64,000 nt of DNA. Source: Bacteroidales bacterium UBA1184. Its GTDB lineage: Bacteria > Bacteroidota > Bacteroidia > Bacteroidales > ML635J-15. The notes under the pieces are model-generated. The model saw only the letters and a list, made by a program, of their open reading frames with translations, was not told where the DNA came from and made no database searches. Position 1 is the stretch's first letter, and each line of letters begins with the position of its first letter. The DNA is taken from contig DBYO01000036.1 of assembly GCA_002310235.1 (NCBI GenBank), positions 46,924 to 110,923 on the forward strand, read 5' to 3'. The translations under genes and the position numbers were made by a program. Shown piece after piece: positions 28,738 through 38,024 of this stretch.

Positions 28738-30654
28738 ATGGATAAACATAATAATTTGAAAGTGATGCTTCAGAATGCTGAGCATCCGATTACTGTTTTG
28801 CTTGGTGGCGACAAGATAAAAGAGCAGATGGAAGCTATTGAATGCATAGCTTCTGATGTTGACAATATTCTTGTAGGAGGTGCGTTGGTTGCTCCGTTTG
28901 CAAAGGCAAAAGGATACAATGTAGGCAATTCCTCTGTGTGCGACGGTTGCGTAGCTAGTGCAAAGGAAATTCTTGCTAAGTATGCTGGCAAAATCTGTTT
29001 GCCTGTTGACTGCTATGTTGCCGATAAGGAGGCTAACGACTCCAATATCGAGCATGTAAAAATTGATGAAATTCCCGATGCTCGTCTCATCATGGATATT
29101 GGTGTAAAAACTGTTGACATTTTTGCCGAGAAGATAGAAGGAGCAAAGACTTTCATCTGGAACGGAACTTTGGGGCATACGGAAATGCCACATTTTGCAT
29201 ACGGAACTTACAAGACAGCTCTTGCTGCTGCACGTGGTACCGCTAACGGACTTAGAACAGTAGTTGATGGCAATGACACTAAGGCTGCAATATTGCGTTA
29301 TGGGCTCGAAGGTGGAATGTTCTTCCTCGAAGACGGAAAACTCGTCGAGAAGGCCGAAAGAAAGGTCGTACATACCGATGAGGCACCAAAGGACGGTTAT
29401 ACCATCGATAAGTACAATTTCAACGGAAAGAAAGTTTTGTTGCGTGTTGATTTCAATGTTCCGCTGGACGAGAATTTCAACATTACCGACGACACTCGTA
29501 TAGTTTGCGAAGTTCCGACAATTAAGAAGATTTTGAAGGATGGTGGCGCCGTAATTATGATGTCGCACTTAGGTCGTCCGAAGAAAGTTGACAATAAGTT
29601 CTCGCTCAAGCACATTGTTAAGCATGTAAGCGAATGCCTAGGTGTTCCCGTACAGTTTGCCGATGACTGCCAGAAGGCTCAGGCACAGGCTGCAGCATTG
29701 AAGCCAGGCGAAGCTTTGTTGCTCGAAAATCTGCGTTTCTATGCCGAGGAGGAAGGCAAGCCACGTGGATTGGCTGATGATGCTTCTGACGAAGAAAAGA
29801 AGGCTGCAAAGGCCGCTGTAAAGGAATCGCAGAAGGAGTTTGTAAAGACTCTTGCTTCGTATGGCGACTGCTACGTAAACGATGCTTTTGGTACTGCTCA
29901 TCGTGCACATGCATCTACATACTATGTTGCAAAATACTTCCCGAAGGACAAGATGCTCGGATACTTGGTTGAAAACGAAGTGAACAACATCAACAAGGTG
30001 CTTACAACTGGAGAAAAGCCCGTTACGGCAATCGTTGGCGGTTCAAAGATTTCGACCAAGATTGATATTATCAAGTCGTTGATTACCAAAGTTGACAATC
30101 TTATAGTAGGTGGCGGTATTTCCTATACTTTCATCAAGGCTATGGGAGGAAACATTGGACGTTCGCTGGCAGAAGACGATTGCATTCCTATTGCAAACGA
30201 AATCCTCGATATGGCAAAGAAGTTGAATGTAAACCTTTATTTGCCGGTTGACTGCATGATAGGCGACAAGTTCGACAACGAAGCCAATATTCACATGGCA
30301 GATGTTCGTAATGTTCCCGACGGTTGGGAAGGCATGGATATGGGTGTGAAGACCATACAGCGTTACACCGAGGTTATCGAAAACTCAAAGACCATCCTTT
30401 GGAACGGACCTATGGGCGTGTTCGAGATGGAACACTTCAGCAACGGAACCATGAAGGTTGCCTTGGCAGTTTGCCGTGCTACCGAACTTGGCGCATTTAC
30501 CCTTGTAGGAGGTGGCGATAGTATTGCAGCACTCAACAAGTTTAACTTAAGCGAAAAGATTAGCTACGCATCAACTGCTGGTGGCGCTTTGCTCGAGTAC
30601 ATTGAGGGCAAGGAATTGCCAGGATTGAAGGCAATATCTTCCGAAGAGATTTAA
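28738..30654 (+). CDS. pgk: Phosphoglycerate kinase with an extra N-terminal half-PGK domain
   Basis: PGK makes ATP and 3-phosphoglycerate from 1,3-bisphosphoglycerate in glycolysis. Residues from about 220 (YTIDKYNFNGKKVLLRVDF) to the end form a complete enzyme: RVDFNVP, SHLGRP, LLENLRF, NDAFGTAHRAH, GGSK, WNGPMGVFE and GGGDS are all present. In front of it, about 210 residues resemble the C-terminal nucleotide-binding lobe of PGK again: GGDK, NILVGGAL, LPVDCYVAD, MDIGVKTVDIF and WNGTLGHTE, but the GGGDS loop is replaced by DGNDTKAA and the final STGGGA segment is degenerate. So the 638-residue product is a half plus a whole PGK. Normal Bacteroidota PGKs are about 420 residues. ATG 28738 is chosen because the upstream TTG overlaps the promoter box. 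The extra lobe is probably regulatory or structural, since it lacks key nucleotide-loop residues. Confidence 0.93.
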   Translation: MDKHNNLKVMLQNAEHPITVLLGGDKIKEQMEAIECIASDVDNILVGGALVAPFAKAKGYNVGNSSVCDGCVASAKEILAKYAGKICLPVDCYVADKEANDSNIEHVKIDEIPDARLIMDIGVKTVDIFAEKIEGAKTFIWNGTLGHTEMPHFAYGTYKTALAAARGTANGLRTVVDGNDTKAAILRYGLEGGMFFLEDGKLVEKAERKVVHTDEAPKDGYTIDKYNFNGKKVLLRVDFNVPLDENFNITDDTRIVCEVPTIKKILKDGGAVIMMSHLGRPKKVDNKFSLKHIVKHVSECLGVPVQFADDCQKAQAQAAALKPGEALLLENLRFYAEEEGKPRGLADDASDEEKKAAKAAVKESQKEFVKTLASYGDCYVNDAFGTAHRAHASTYYVAKYFPKDKMLGYLVENEVNNINKVLTTGEKPVTAIVGGSKISTKIDIIKSLITKVDNLIVGGGISYTFIKAMGGNIGRSLAEDDCIPIANEILDMAKKLNVNLYLPVDCMIGDKFDNEANIHMADVRNVPDGWEGMDMGVKTIQRYTEVIENSKTILWNGPMGVFEMEHFSNGTMKVALAVCRATELGAFTLVGGGDSIAALNKFNLSEKISYASTAGGALLEYIEGKELPGLKAISSEEI

Positions 30655-30677
30655 TATATTGAAGAAAAAATAATTTG

Positions 30678-30706
30678 GAGGTTTCCGTATGGAAACCTCT
30701 TTTTTT
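30678..30706 (+). terminator. Rho-independent terminator after pgk
   Basis: GAGGTTTCC (30678-30686), loop GTAT, GGAAACCTC (30691-30699) is a perfect 9-bp stem followed by seven T. Confidence 0.92.
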
Positions 30707-30718
30707 GTCAATTGGACA

Positions 30719-30749
30719 CAAAAAAAGAGGCTCGAAAATCGAGCCTCTT
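30719..30749 (-). terminator. Rho-independent terminator of the minus-strand lipoprotein gene
   Basis: AAGAGGCTCGA (30725-30735), loop AAA, TCGAGCCTCTT (30739-30749) is a perfect 11-bp stem. The A-run on its left reads as T-run on the minus strand, 25 bp after that gene's stop. Confidence 0.9.
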
Positions 30750-30773
30750 ATGTTTTTAATTTAGATGTTCAAA

Positions 30774-31661
30774 TTACTTTGCTGCTGGAGCAGGAGTTTC
30801 AGCCTTCTTGTATTGGAAACCGAAAACTTGTCCCTGGCTTCCATTATGGTTGCTTGCATAAACGAAGCCTTTAGAGTATTTTACCAATACATAGGTGTTG
30901 TCAACCTTAGAAATGAAGTTCATTACGGTATAAGCCTTATCCAAGTAGTCAAAGTCTAACATCAAAGTTTCAGTAACTGTACCTGCTTCGTAAGCAGCAG
31001 CCAAAGCTTCTACGTTTGCGAATTCATCGGTGTCAACAATTACAAAACCTGCGCAGTTTTCTGTTTTTTCTGCTTTAGCAGCTGTACCAGTTTGAGTGTT
31101 TGTCATTTTAACACCAAAAGTAGTATTTTCAGATTCTCTGATAATAGTACCATCGATTGCGGACATCTGGCTAGTTACTGAACTTGGACGGGTCAAGTAA
31201 ATAACTTCGCTCCAGTTAGCTGAGATAGGAGTAGCAGTTTCTGTAATAGTGATAGTCCAAGTTTTGCTTCCTGGGTTGTCCTTCTTGTCGGTAGCGTTTA
31301 CAGTGTAAACAACAGTGTAGTCTTTTGCAAGATCAGCCTTCAACAAAGTGTCAGGAATTTCGAATTTGAAGCTTGGTTCGCCTACGTAAGAATTAACAAA
31401 TTCTTCTTCGAATTCGTAATTAACAGTCTTAACAACTGAGTCACCGTTCATAATCTCTCTCTTAACGTCGATAGTCTTGATACCAAGGTCAGCAGTTACT
31501 GTGCAGGTGATTGAGATAGGCAAAGATGCTGCAGAAGAAAGGTCGTAAGTAAGGGTTTCGTTCTTTTCAGTCATTGTGACATCAACAGTCTTTTCTTTAC
31601 CGCAGCTGCAGAATAATGCAACAGCAGCAACCAAAATCATAGCAATTTTTAAGTTTTTCAT
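30774..31661 (-). CDS. Hypothetical lipoprotein with Ig-like beta-strand content
   Basis: A 295-residue predicted lipoprotein: MKNLKIAMILVAAVALFCSCGKEK has a lipobox ending in Cys20, so it is likely anchored in the outer or inner membrane. The mature part is acidic and beta-rich; residues about 25-150 (TLTYDLSSAASLPISITCTV, KTWTITITE) read like one Ig-like or cadherin-like domain, and the rest (about 155-285) contains GFVIVDTDEFANVEAL and VLVKYSKGFVYAS. The tail is KKAETPAPAAK. I do not recognise a named family. It has its own promoter-like box and terminator, so it is a single-gene unit. Confidence 0.8.
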   Translation of the reverse strand: MKNLKIAMILVAAVALFCSCGKEKTVDVTMTEKNETLTYDLSSAASLPISITCTVTADLGIKTIDVKREIMNGDSVVKTVNYEFEEEFVNSYVGEPSFKFEIPDTLLKADLAKDYTVVYTVNATDKKDNPGSKTWTITITETATPISANWSEVIYLTRPSSVTSQMSAIDGTIIRESENTTFGVKMTNTQTGTAAKAEKTENCAGFVIVDTDEFANVEALAAAYEAGTVTETLMLDFDYLDKAYTVMNFISKVDNTYVLVKYSKGFVYASNHNGSQGQVFGFQYKKAETPAPAAK

Positions 31662-31718
31662 GTTCTAAAATTTTAAGTTATACAATAATTAATTAAATTT
31701 TCACATCTTTTCTAGCTG

Positions 31719-31726
31719 CAAAGATA
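31719..31726 (-). promoter_or_regulatory. Promoter -7 box (TATCTTTG on minus strand) for the lipoprotein gene
   Basis: The minus strand reads TATCTTTGCAGC, the classic Bacteroidota -7 box, about 57 bp before the ATG at 31661. No clear -33 element. Confidence 0.45.
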
Positions 31727-31804
31727 GACTTATTTTTTAACATTGGCATTTTTATTAACTTTTTTTTTTGAAAATAGCATCCAACTTGGTTTTACTTATA
31801 AAAC

Positions 31805-31837
31805 AAAAGAAGGCGTTGTTATGCAACGCCTTCTTTT
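31805..31837 (-). terminator. Rho-independent terminator of the M16 peptidase gene
   Basis: AAAAGAAGGCGTTG (31805-31818), loop TTATG, CAACGCCTTCTTTT (31824-31837) is a 14-bp perfect stem; on the minus strand the 3' side runs into TTTTGTTT. It lies 55 bp after the stop at 31893. Confidence 0.88.
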
Positions 31838-31892
31838 ATGTATAAAAATCAATGATATTAGTGAAATAGTATTTTTCTTTAAAAATATACTA

Positions 31893-34826
31893 TTAGTAGT
31901 TGAAAACTTCGTCAACTGTTAGTTCCTTAACGTCACCGTAAGTCTTGAGTAGGTTGAAATCAACCTTTTCCTTCGGACCAACAATCATGATATCGAAGGT
32001 CTTGCCGGTGATGTGTTCGTTGAAGAACTTGGTTGCATCTTCGAGAGTGAAGTTCTTTACTGCATCGTAAACTTCCTTGCGGTAGTCGTTTTCGATTCCG
32101 AGTTCCTTATTTGCAAGATAGTTCCAGAAGATACCGCTCTTTATGATTCTTTCGGTGTTAATCTGGCTGATAATTGCCTGACGGCTGATTTCGAACGATT
32201 CGGGCGACTGCTTGAGTTCGTTCATGAGTTCGCCAAGAGCTTCGAGAGCTTCCTTCATCTTGTCGGGCTGGGTGCTGAGGTAGCCGATTACGTAGTTGGA
32301 TTCATCAATCTTAGATGCTTCGTTGTAGCCTGCGTAGCAGCCGTATGCCAAGCTCTTTGCTTCGCGGATTTCCTGGAATACTATGCTCGACATCGAACCA
32401 CCGTAGTATTCGTTGAACATTGTCGAAATTGGCATCAACGACTTGTCGAACTTAACATCCTTCGAAACCAATTCGATGAATACCTGTGTCATCGGGTAGT
32501 TTACAAAGAGAACCTGTGGCTTGTCGTAGTCGCGTTCTACATACTTCTTTGCTTCTGGATAATCCTTGTATTCGCCAGAAACGTTGTGGTTTTCCTTTAT
32601 AACTTTAACAACATCGTCCATCTTGCGCGGACCATAGTAGAAGATTTGGTGCTTGTAGTTGAGCATACCTTTTATAATATTGGTAAGTTCTTCGGGGTCG
32701 ATTGCTTTAAGTTCTTCCTCGCTGAGGTTGTTTGTGAAGCGTGATTCCTCGCCATACTTCGAACGTGAAACAAGACCGCCAAGGATAGCATTCTTGTTAA
32801 GCTTATTGTTGGCACGTCCCTTAAGGATGCTGTTTACATATTCGTCGTAAACTTCCTTGTCGGGCTTAACGTTTGCAAGGATTTCTTCCATAAGCTTCAT
32901 TGCAGTTTCAAGGTTCTCGTCGAGACCGCTGATGTAAACATAGCATCTGTCTGAACCGCTGCTTACATAGAAGTTGCAACCGAGACGATACCATTCTTTT
33001 GCCAAATCGTCAACAGTTTTTTCTGTAGTGCCGAGGTAGTCGAGATAATCGACTGCGAGAGCCAATTTCTTGTCGTTGTCCTTACCCATATCGAGAATGT
33101 AGTACAATGAGAACAATTCATTTGTTTCGTTCTTAATGTAGCTCATTGGCAAATCCTTTGCAATGTCGGTAGTTTGGATTTTTGCCTTGTAGTCAACAAA
33201 TTCGGGGCTGATAGCAGCAGGTTCCTGCTTCTTGAGTTCGGTTACGAATGCCGATTCGCTTCCGCGGTCGATGTTGAGCTGAGTGATGGCTGGCTTGTCA
33301 ACGTGCATTACGTTGTCGGGTTCGCCCATGCGCTTGTAGGCAACAAGGTAGTTGTCCTTGAAGAATTCGTTTGCAAACTTTACAAGTTCGTCCTTTGTCA
33401 TCTTTTCGTAGTTCTCGATGTCGAAGATTTCTTCTTCCCAAGGAGTCTGAGAGATGAATGAGTTTACAAACGAATAAGCTATTCTATTGCCTTCAATCTG
33501 CTTAATCTGATCGAGTTTCATTTCGTTTACAATAGCTTCGAGCAGCCATTCGTCGAATTCACCCTTCTTAATCTTTTCGAGTTCTGCCATAAGCAAGTCC
33601 TTAACTTCTTCGAGGCTCTGACCATCGCGTGGCATACCAACCATTTCGAACATTCCGTAGTCGTTGAGAGAATAGCCGTATGCGTATGCGCGCATTACCT
33701 TCTGAGCGGTGTTGAGGTCGAGGTCCATAAGGCCAGCCTTGCCATTGTAGAGTATCTGTCCAATCATAGATAAGTATTTCGATTCCTGTGACTTGTTACC
33801 CTGTGAACGCCATACAACGCATACATTTTCAGGTTCTGGTCCGTGGATTTCGAATTCTTCTACTGCAGTACGTTCCTCTTCGGGAGTGTAGGTAAATTCA
33901 GGAATGTTGTCGTTCTTCTGCATGTGTCCCCAGTACTTGTCGATAATCTTTACGGTTTCTTCGAAATCGAGGTCACCCGACATACATATTGCGATGTTGT
34001 TAGGAACATAGTAGTTTGCCTTGAACTTCATTACGTTTGCCATCGACGGGTTTTTCAAGTGTTCGCCCTTGCCGATGATAGCGGTTCCGTAAGGATGGTT
34101 CTTGAAGAGTTTTGCGAAAATGGTGTTGCTGAGTCTGCGGCCGTCGCGGTCCTGGTTCATGTTGAACTCTTCGAAAATTGTTTCGAGTTCGGTGTGGAAG
34201 AGACGGAGAACAAGGTTTTCGAATCTTTCGCTCTCAACCTTTGCCCAACGGTCGATTTCGTTGGATGGAATTTCGTTTACATAAACGGTTTCTTCGTACG
34301 ATGTCCAAGCGTTTGTGCCTGTAGCGCCGAGAATCGAGCAGATCTTGTCGTACTCGTTAGCGATTGCGTACTGCGAAGCAACCTGCGAAAGGCTGTCGAT
34401 CTGAGCATAGATAGCAGCTTTCTTTTCCGGGTCGGTTTCGGCAGCGTGTTCTTCAAACTTGTCGCTGATTGCCTGAATGAGAACGCTTTCTTTTTCCCAG
34501 TCCTTTGTTCCAATCTTATCGCTACCCTTGAACATCATGTGTTCGAAGTAGTGGGCAAGACCTGTTGTTTCGCGTGGGTCGTTCTTTGCACCGGCTCTTA
34601 CTGCGATGTAGGTTTGTATTCTCGGTTCGTCCTTGTTTACGGCAAGGTATATTTTCAAACCGTTGTCCAATGTGTAGATTCTTGTTCCCGATGGGTCGTT
34701 TTCTACATATTCGTAGCTGTAACCGTTGGCGTCTTTGGCAGTCTTGGTTTCGTGTCCTGTTTTACCCTTTTTGCAGCCTACCATTACAAGTGCGAATACT
34801 GCTAAAATTAATACTAAATGTCTCAT
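31893..34826 (-). CDS. M16 family zinc metallopeptidase (insulinase/pitrilysin type), lipoprotein
   Basis: A 977-residue peptidase with two M16 halves. The N-terminus MRHLVLILAVFALVMVGCKK carries a lipobox with Cys18, so it is probably anchored in the periplasm or outer membrane. The inverted zinc motif HxxEH is HYFEH (residues 92-96, after GLAHYFEHMMFKG), with the third zinc ligand Glu expected in ELETIFEEFNMNQDRDGR (about 200-215). Two inactive M16_C domains and a second half with YGGSMSSIVFQEIREAKSLAYG (about 800) complete the family pattern. Such enzymes degrade oligopeptides, fitting the DPP7 and symporter genes elsewhere in the window. The Walker-like text elsewhere is not significant. 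Own terminator on each side. Confidence 0.94.
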   Translation of the reverse strand: MRHLVLILAVFALVMVGCKKGKTGHETKTAKDANGYSYEYVENDPSGTRIYTLDNGLKIYLAVNKDEPRIQTYIAVRAGAKNDPRETTGLAHYFEHMMFKGSDKIGTKDWEKESVLIQAISDKFEEHAAETDPEKKAAIYAQIDSLSQVASQYAIANEYDKICSILGATGTNAWTSYEETVYVNEIPSNEIDRWAKVESERFENLVLRLFHTELETIFEEFNMNQDRDGRRLSNTIFAKLFKNHPYGTAIIGKGEHLKNPSMANVMKFKANYYVPNNIAICMSGDLDFEETVKIIDKYWGHMQKNDNIPEFTYTPEEERTAVEEFEIHGPEPENVCVVWRSQGNKSQESKYLSMIGQILYNGKAGLMDLDLNTAQKVMRAYAYGYSLNDYGMFEMVGMPRDGQSLEEVKDLLMAELEKIKKGEFDEWLLEAIVNEMKLDQIKQIEGNRIAYSFVNSFISQTPWEEEIFDIENYEKMTKDELVKFANEFFKDNYLVAYKRMGEPDNVMHVDKPAITQLNIDRGSESAFVTELKKQEPAAISPEFVDYKAKIQTTDIAKDLPMSYIKNETNELFSLYYILDMGKDNDKKLALAVDYLDYLGTTEKTVDDLAKEWYRLGCNFYVSSGSDRCYVYISGLDENLETAMKLMEEILANVKPDKEVYDEYVNSILKGRANNKLNKNAILGGLVSRSKYGEESRFTNNLSEEELKAIDPEELTNIIKGMLNYKHQIFYYGPRKMDDVVKVIKENHNVSGEYKDYPEAKKYVERDYDKPQVLFVNYPMTQVFIELVSKDVKFDKSLMPISTMFNEYYGGSMSSIVFQEIREAKSLAYGCYAGYNEASKIDESNYVIGYLSTQPDKMKEALEALGELMNELKQSPESFEISRQAIISQINTERIIKSGIFWNYLANKELGIENDYRKEVYDAVKNFTLEDATKFFNEHITGKTFDIMIVGPKEKVDFNLLKTYGDVKELTVDEVFNY

Positions 34827-34865
34827 AATATATACTTCTTTTGAATTTGTTTGCTAATTATAAAG

Positions 34866-34891
34866 AAAAAGGCTGTTTTTACAGCCTTTTC
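34866..34891 (-). terminator. Terminator of secDF
   Basis: AAAAGGCTGT (34867-34876), loop TTTT, ACAGCCTTTT (34881-34890) is a perfect 10-bp stem, 16 bp after the secDF stop. On the minus strand it is followed by TCTTTATAAT, a modest T-run. Confidence 0.8.
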
Positions 34892-34905
34892 TTTGAATAT
34901 CTTTA

Positions 34906-37900
34906 TTATTTCGTTACTTCTCCTTTCTTCTTGCCAACGCCAAAGATGTAAGCCATTGGGGAGGCGATGAAGATTGACGAATATGTACCTACGATAACAC
35001 CGATGAGCAATGCGAAGCAGAAGCCTCTGATTGATTCACCGCCGAAGATGAATATTGCGAGCAATACCACCAAGGTTGTCATTGAGGTGTTGATTGTACG
35101 ACCAACCGTGCTGTTAACTGCCGAGTTGATAACCGACTTTCTGTCGCGGTTTGGATAGAGTCCTGTGTATTCCCTGATACGGTCGAAGATAACCACGGTA
35201 TCGTTGATAGAGTAACCTACGATTGTCAAGATTGCTGCGATGAATGCCTGGTCGATTTCCATGTTGAACGGCATTACAGCGTAGAGCAACGAGAAAAGGC
35301 CGAGGGTTATCAAAACGTCGTGTACCAAAGCGATGGTTGCACCGAGAGAGTACTGCCACTTACGGAACCTGAGGAGGATGTAGAGGAACATTACCACAAG
35401 TCCGAGGAGAATAGCAACAGATGACTTTGTCTTGATGTCGTCGGCAACTGTAGGACCTACAACCTGCGATGTTTGACGGTATTGTTCGAAGAATGTCTGT
35501 TCGTCAACGCCTTCGGGCAAGAACTTGCCGTTCTTCAAGCCAGTGTAGAGGAGGTTGTCGGCTTCTTCGCCAGCAGCCTTGTCCTTTATCTGGTCAATCT
35601 TGTACTGGGTTGTAATCTTAACCTGGTTTGCATCACCGAAAGTCTTAACGATAGGACGGTCGCCATATACACCTTCAAGAGCATTGGCAACTTCTTCGGG
35701 AACAACATTGTTTTCGAACTTAACAACATAGTTACGACCACCTGTGAAGTCGATACCCTGCTTCAATCCTAAAGTGCACAATGAGATGATACCAACTACT
35801 ATCAAAGTTCCAGAAATGATGAATGCAATCTTGCTACCCTTGAGGAAGTCGAAGTGCAAGTTGGTGAAAGCATTGTTTGTGAGCTTGTTGCCAACAGTAA
35901 ACTTTCTGTCCTTATCAAGCATCTTGGTGATGATGATACGGGTGATGAAGATAGCTGTGAACAATGATGTGAGGATACCTATAATAAGAGTAGTTGCGAA
36001 ACCTCTAACAGGACCAACACCAAAGTAAGCAAGAACTATACCTATAAGAATAGTAGTGATGTTGGAGTCGAGGATTGCCGAATATGCGTTCTTGTAACCA
36101 TCAGCTACAGCAGACTTGATCATCTTGCCCGATCTCATTTCTTCGCGGATACGCTCGTAAATAAGAACGTTAGCATCGACCGACATACCTATTGTAAGTA
36201 CCATACCTGCGATACCCGGGAGAGTGAGAACAGCACCAAGCGATGCCATTACACCGAAAATGAGGAAGAGGTTGCAGATAAGAGCAACGTCGGCAACGAG
36301 ACCAGCCTTGTTGTAGTAGAAAATCATGTAGATAAGTACGAGGATGAAAGCGATGATGAACGAGTACATACCCGAATCGATAGCCTTCTGACCAAGTGAA
36401 GGACCAACAACTTCCTTCGAAAGGATTACTGCCGGAGCTGTCATCTTACCAGCCTTGAGAACGTTTGCCAAGTCGGTAGCCTCTTCGAGAGTGAAGTTGC
36501 CGGTAATCTGTGAACGTCCACCCTTGATTTCTTCGTTTACTCTTGGGTAAGAATATACAGCGTTATCGAGAACGATAGCTACGCATCTTCCAACATTTTC
36601 CTTTGTGATTCTTGCCCACTGAGTAGAACCTGTGTTGTTCATCGACATCGAAACTTCAGCGGTTGCGCTGGTCTGACCGAATTCCTGACGAGCATCGGTA
36701 ACAACTTCACCGTTGAGAGCAGCCTTGCCGTCTTTCGAAGCCTTAAGAGCAATGAGTTCGTAGTATCCGGGAGCCTCTTTGAGTTCCTTGAACCCCCATG
36801 CAAATGAGAGGTCTTTCTTGAATATGCTCTTTACTTCCTTGCGGTTGAGGTCGGCCATGACTGATTCCATGTCGGCTTTCTTTGCGAAACCAACAACAGG
36901 ACCGCCAGCGGTATGTCCACCTGCCTGAGCTATAAGACGGTTGAATATTGAATATTCGCTGTCGGTGGTAGCTTCTGCAGTGTTTTCCTCGGTTGCAGTA
37001 GAATCGGCAACAGCAGTTGTGTCGGCTTCGGCAACAACAGCGGTAGTGTCGGTTTCTGCAACAGGTTCGTTGGTGCTGGTTCTTGATGCTTCTGCCTTCT
37101 TCAATGCTACGATTGTTTGGTCTGCAGTGATGAGTGCACTACGGATTTCTTCGTAGTTGTAAGTTTCCCAGAATTCGAGAACAGCAGCCTGCTTCAAAAG
37201 TTTTTCAACACGTTCCGGATCCTTAATACCTGGAAGTTCGATGTGGAAAACACCCTTTACAGCAACGTCCTTCTGGATGTTGGGTTGAACAACGCCAAAC
37301 TGGTCAATACGTTTGTTGATAACGTCGTAAGCATTACCGATTGCAGCATCGTATTCCTTTGTCAAGTAATCGATTACTTCGTCGTCGGTTGATGTTATCT
37401 GTATCTTGTCCTGGTTTTGCGAAGTTGCGAAATGGAATGCCATAGCTGGCTTGTCTGCCATCTGCAGTTCCTTGTAAGCCTTGCCGAAAGTTTCGATGAA
37501 ACTGGTACCGGTCTGGTCAGAAGTCTGCTTTCTGGCGTTTTCGATTGCTGCCTGAAGTGCTGGTTCGTTGTTGTCTCTTGCAAGTGACAAAAGCACATCT
37601 TCTGCAGAAATTTCCATCGAAATATTCATACCGCCCTTAAGGTCCAAACCTAAGTTCAATTCTCTTTCCTTGCAATCCTTGTAGGTGTATTTTCTAATAA
37701 GTCTGTACACCACTTGGTTGTCAACTGAATCCAAGTATGCCTTCTTTTGCTTGTCGATCAAGCTGTTGCGCTCGGCATCTGTAAGATTGCCATAATTTCC
37801 GTTATCAACGTATGCTTGCGCGTATTCTTCTGCATCGCCTTCTACCTTGTTCACTACGAAAGTGAAGGAGAGGTAGTACAAGCTGATGATTGCAAGCAGT

Positions 37901-37935
37901 ACCGATAATAAAATAATCGCTCCTCTGTTACGCAT
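34906..37935 (-). CDS. secDF: Fused protein-export membrane protein SecDF
   Basis: SecDF uses the proton motive force to pull Sec substrates out of SecYEG on the periplasmic side. The 1009-residue fusion is typical of Bacteroidota. TM1 (residues 8-30) precedes the SecD signature LNLGLDLKGGMNISMEI (about 95-110); the large periplasmic P1 domain contains a low-complexity Thr/Ala/Glu stretch (about 290-325, TDTTAVVAEADTTAVADSTA) seen as a linker insert; the SecD transmembrane block includes IGMSVDANVLIYERIREE (about 590-605), and the SecF half starts near GIDFTGGRNYVVKFE (about 735) and ends with the matching YSINDTVVIFDRIREYTG (about 920). Conserved Asp residues in both are present. A single-gene unit with its own promoter-like box and terminator. 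Confidence 0.97.
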   Translation of the reverse strand: MRNRGAIILLSVLLAIISLYYLSFTFVVNKVEGDAEEYAQAYVDNGNYGNLTDAERNSLIDKQKKAYLDSVDNQVVYRLIRKYTYKDCKERELNLGLDLKGGMNISMEISAEDVLLSLARDNNEPALQAAIENARKQTSDQTGTSFIETFGKAYKELQMADKPAMAFHFATSQNQDKIQITSTDDEVIDYLTKEYDAAIGNAYDVINKRIDQFGVVQPNIQKDVAVKGVFHIELPGIKDPERVEKLLKQAAVLEFWETYNYEEIRSALITADQTIVALKKAEASRTSTNEPVAETDTTAVVAEADTTAVADSTATEENTAEATTDSEYSIFNRLIAQAGGHTAGGPVVGFAKKADMESVMADLNRKEVKSIFKKDLSFAWGFKELKEAPGYYELIALKASKDGKAALNGEVVTDARQEFGQTSATAEVSMSMNNTGSTQWARITKENVGRCVAIVLDNAVYSYPRVNEEIKGGRSQITGNFTLEEATDLANVLKAGKMTAPAVILSKEVVGPSLGQKAIDSGMYSFIIAFILVLIYMIFYYNKAGLVADVALICNLFLIFGVMASLGAVLTLPGIAGMVLTIGMSVDANVLIYERIREEMRSGKMIKSAVADGYKNAYSAILDSNITTILIGIVLAYFGVGPVRGFATTLIIGILTSLFTAIFITRIIITKMLDKDRKFTVGNKLTNNAFTNLHFDFLKGSKIAFIISGTLIVVGIISLCTLGLKQGIDFTGGRNYVVKFENNVVPEEVANALEGVYGDRPIVKTFGDANQVKITTQYKIDQIKDKAAGEEADNLLYTGLKNGKFLPEGVDEQTFFEQYRQTSQVVGPTVADDIKTKSSVAILLGLVVMFLYILLRFRKWQYSLGATIALVHDVLITLGLFSLLYAVMPFNMEIDQAFIAAILTIVGYSINDTVVIFDRIREYTGLYPNRDRKSVINSAVNSTVGRTINTSMTTLVVLLAIFIFGGESIRGFCFALLIGVIVGTYSSIFIASPMAYIFGVGKKKGEVTK

Positions 37936-37980
37936 TTTTACTAAATTTTTTACTAAGTTTACATAAAATTTTTAAGGTCG

Positions 37981-37988
37981 CAAATATA
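37981..37988 (-). promoter_or_regulatory. Promoter -7 box (TATATTTG on minus strand) for secDF
   Basis: The minus strand reads TATATTTGCGACC, fitting TAnnTTTG, about 45 bp before the secDF ATG. No convincing -33 element. Confidence 0.4.
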
Positions 37989-38024
37989 GTGTTTTTTTCA
38001 AAAAGAACGATGGTTAATTTTTTT

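Noticed and set aside
33843..34805. Long plus-strand open frame opposite the M16 peptidase
   Set aside because: It lies fully antisense to a clearly real gene with catalytic motifs, is Cys/Val/Phe-rich without family features, and has no promoter.
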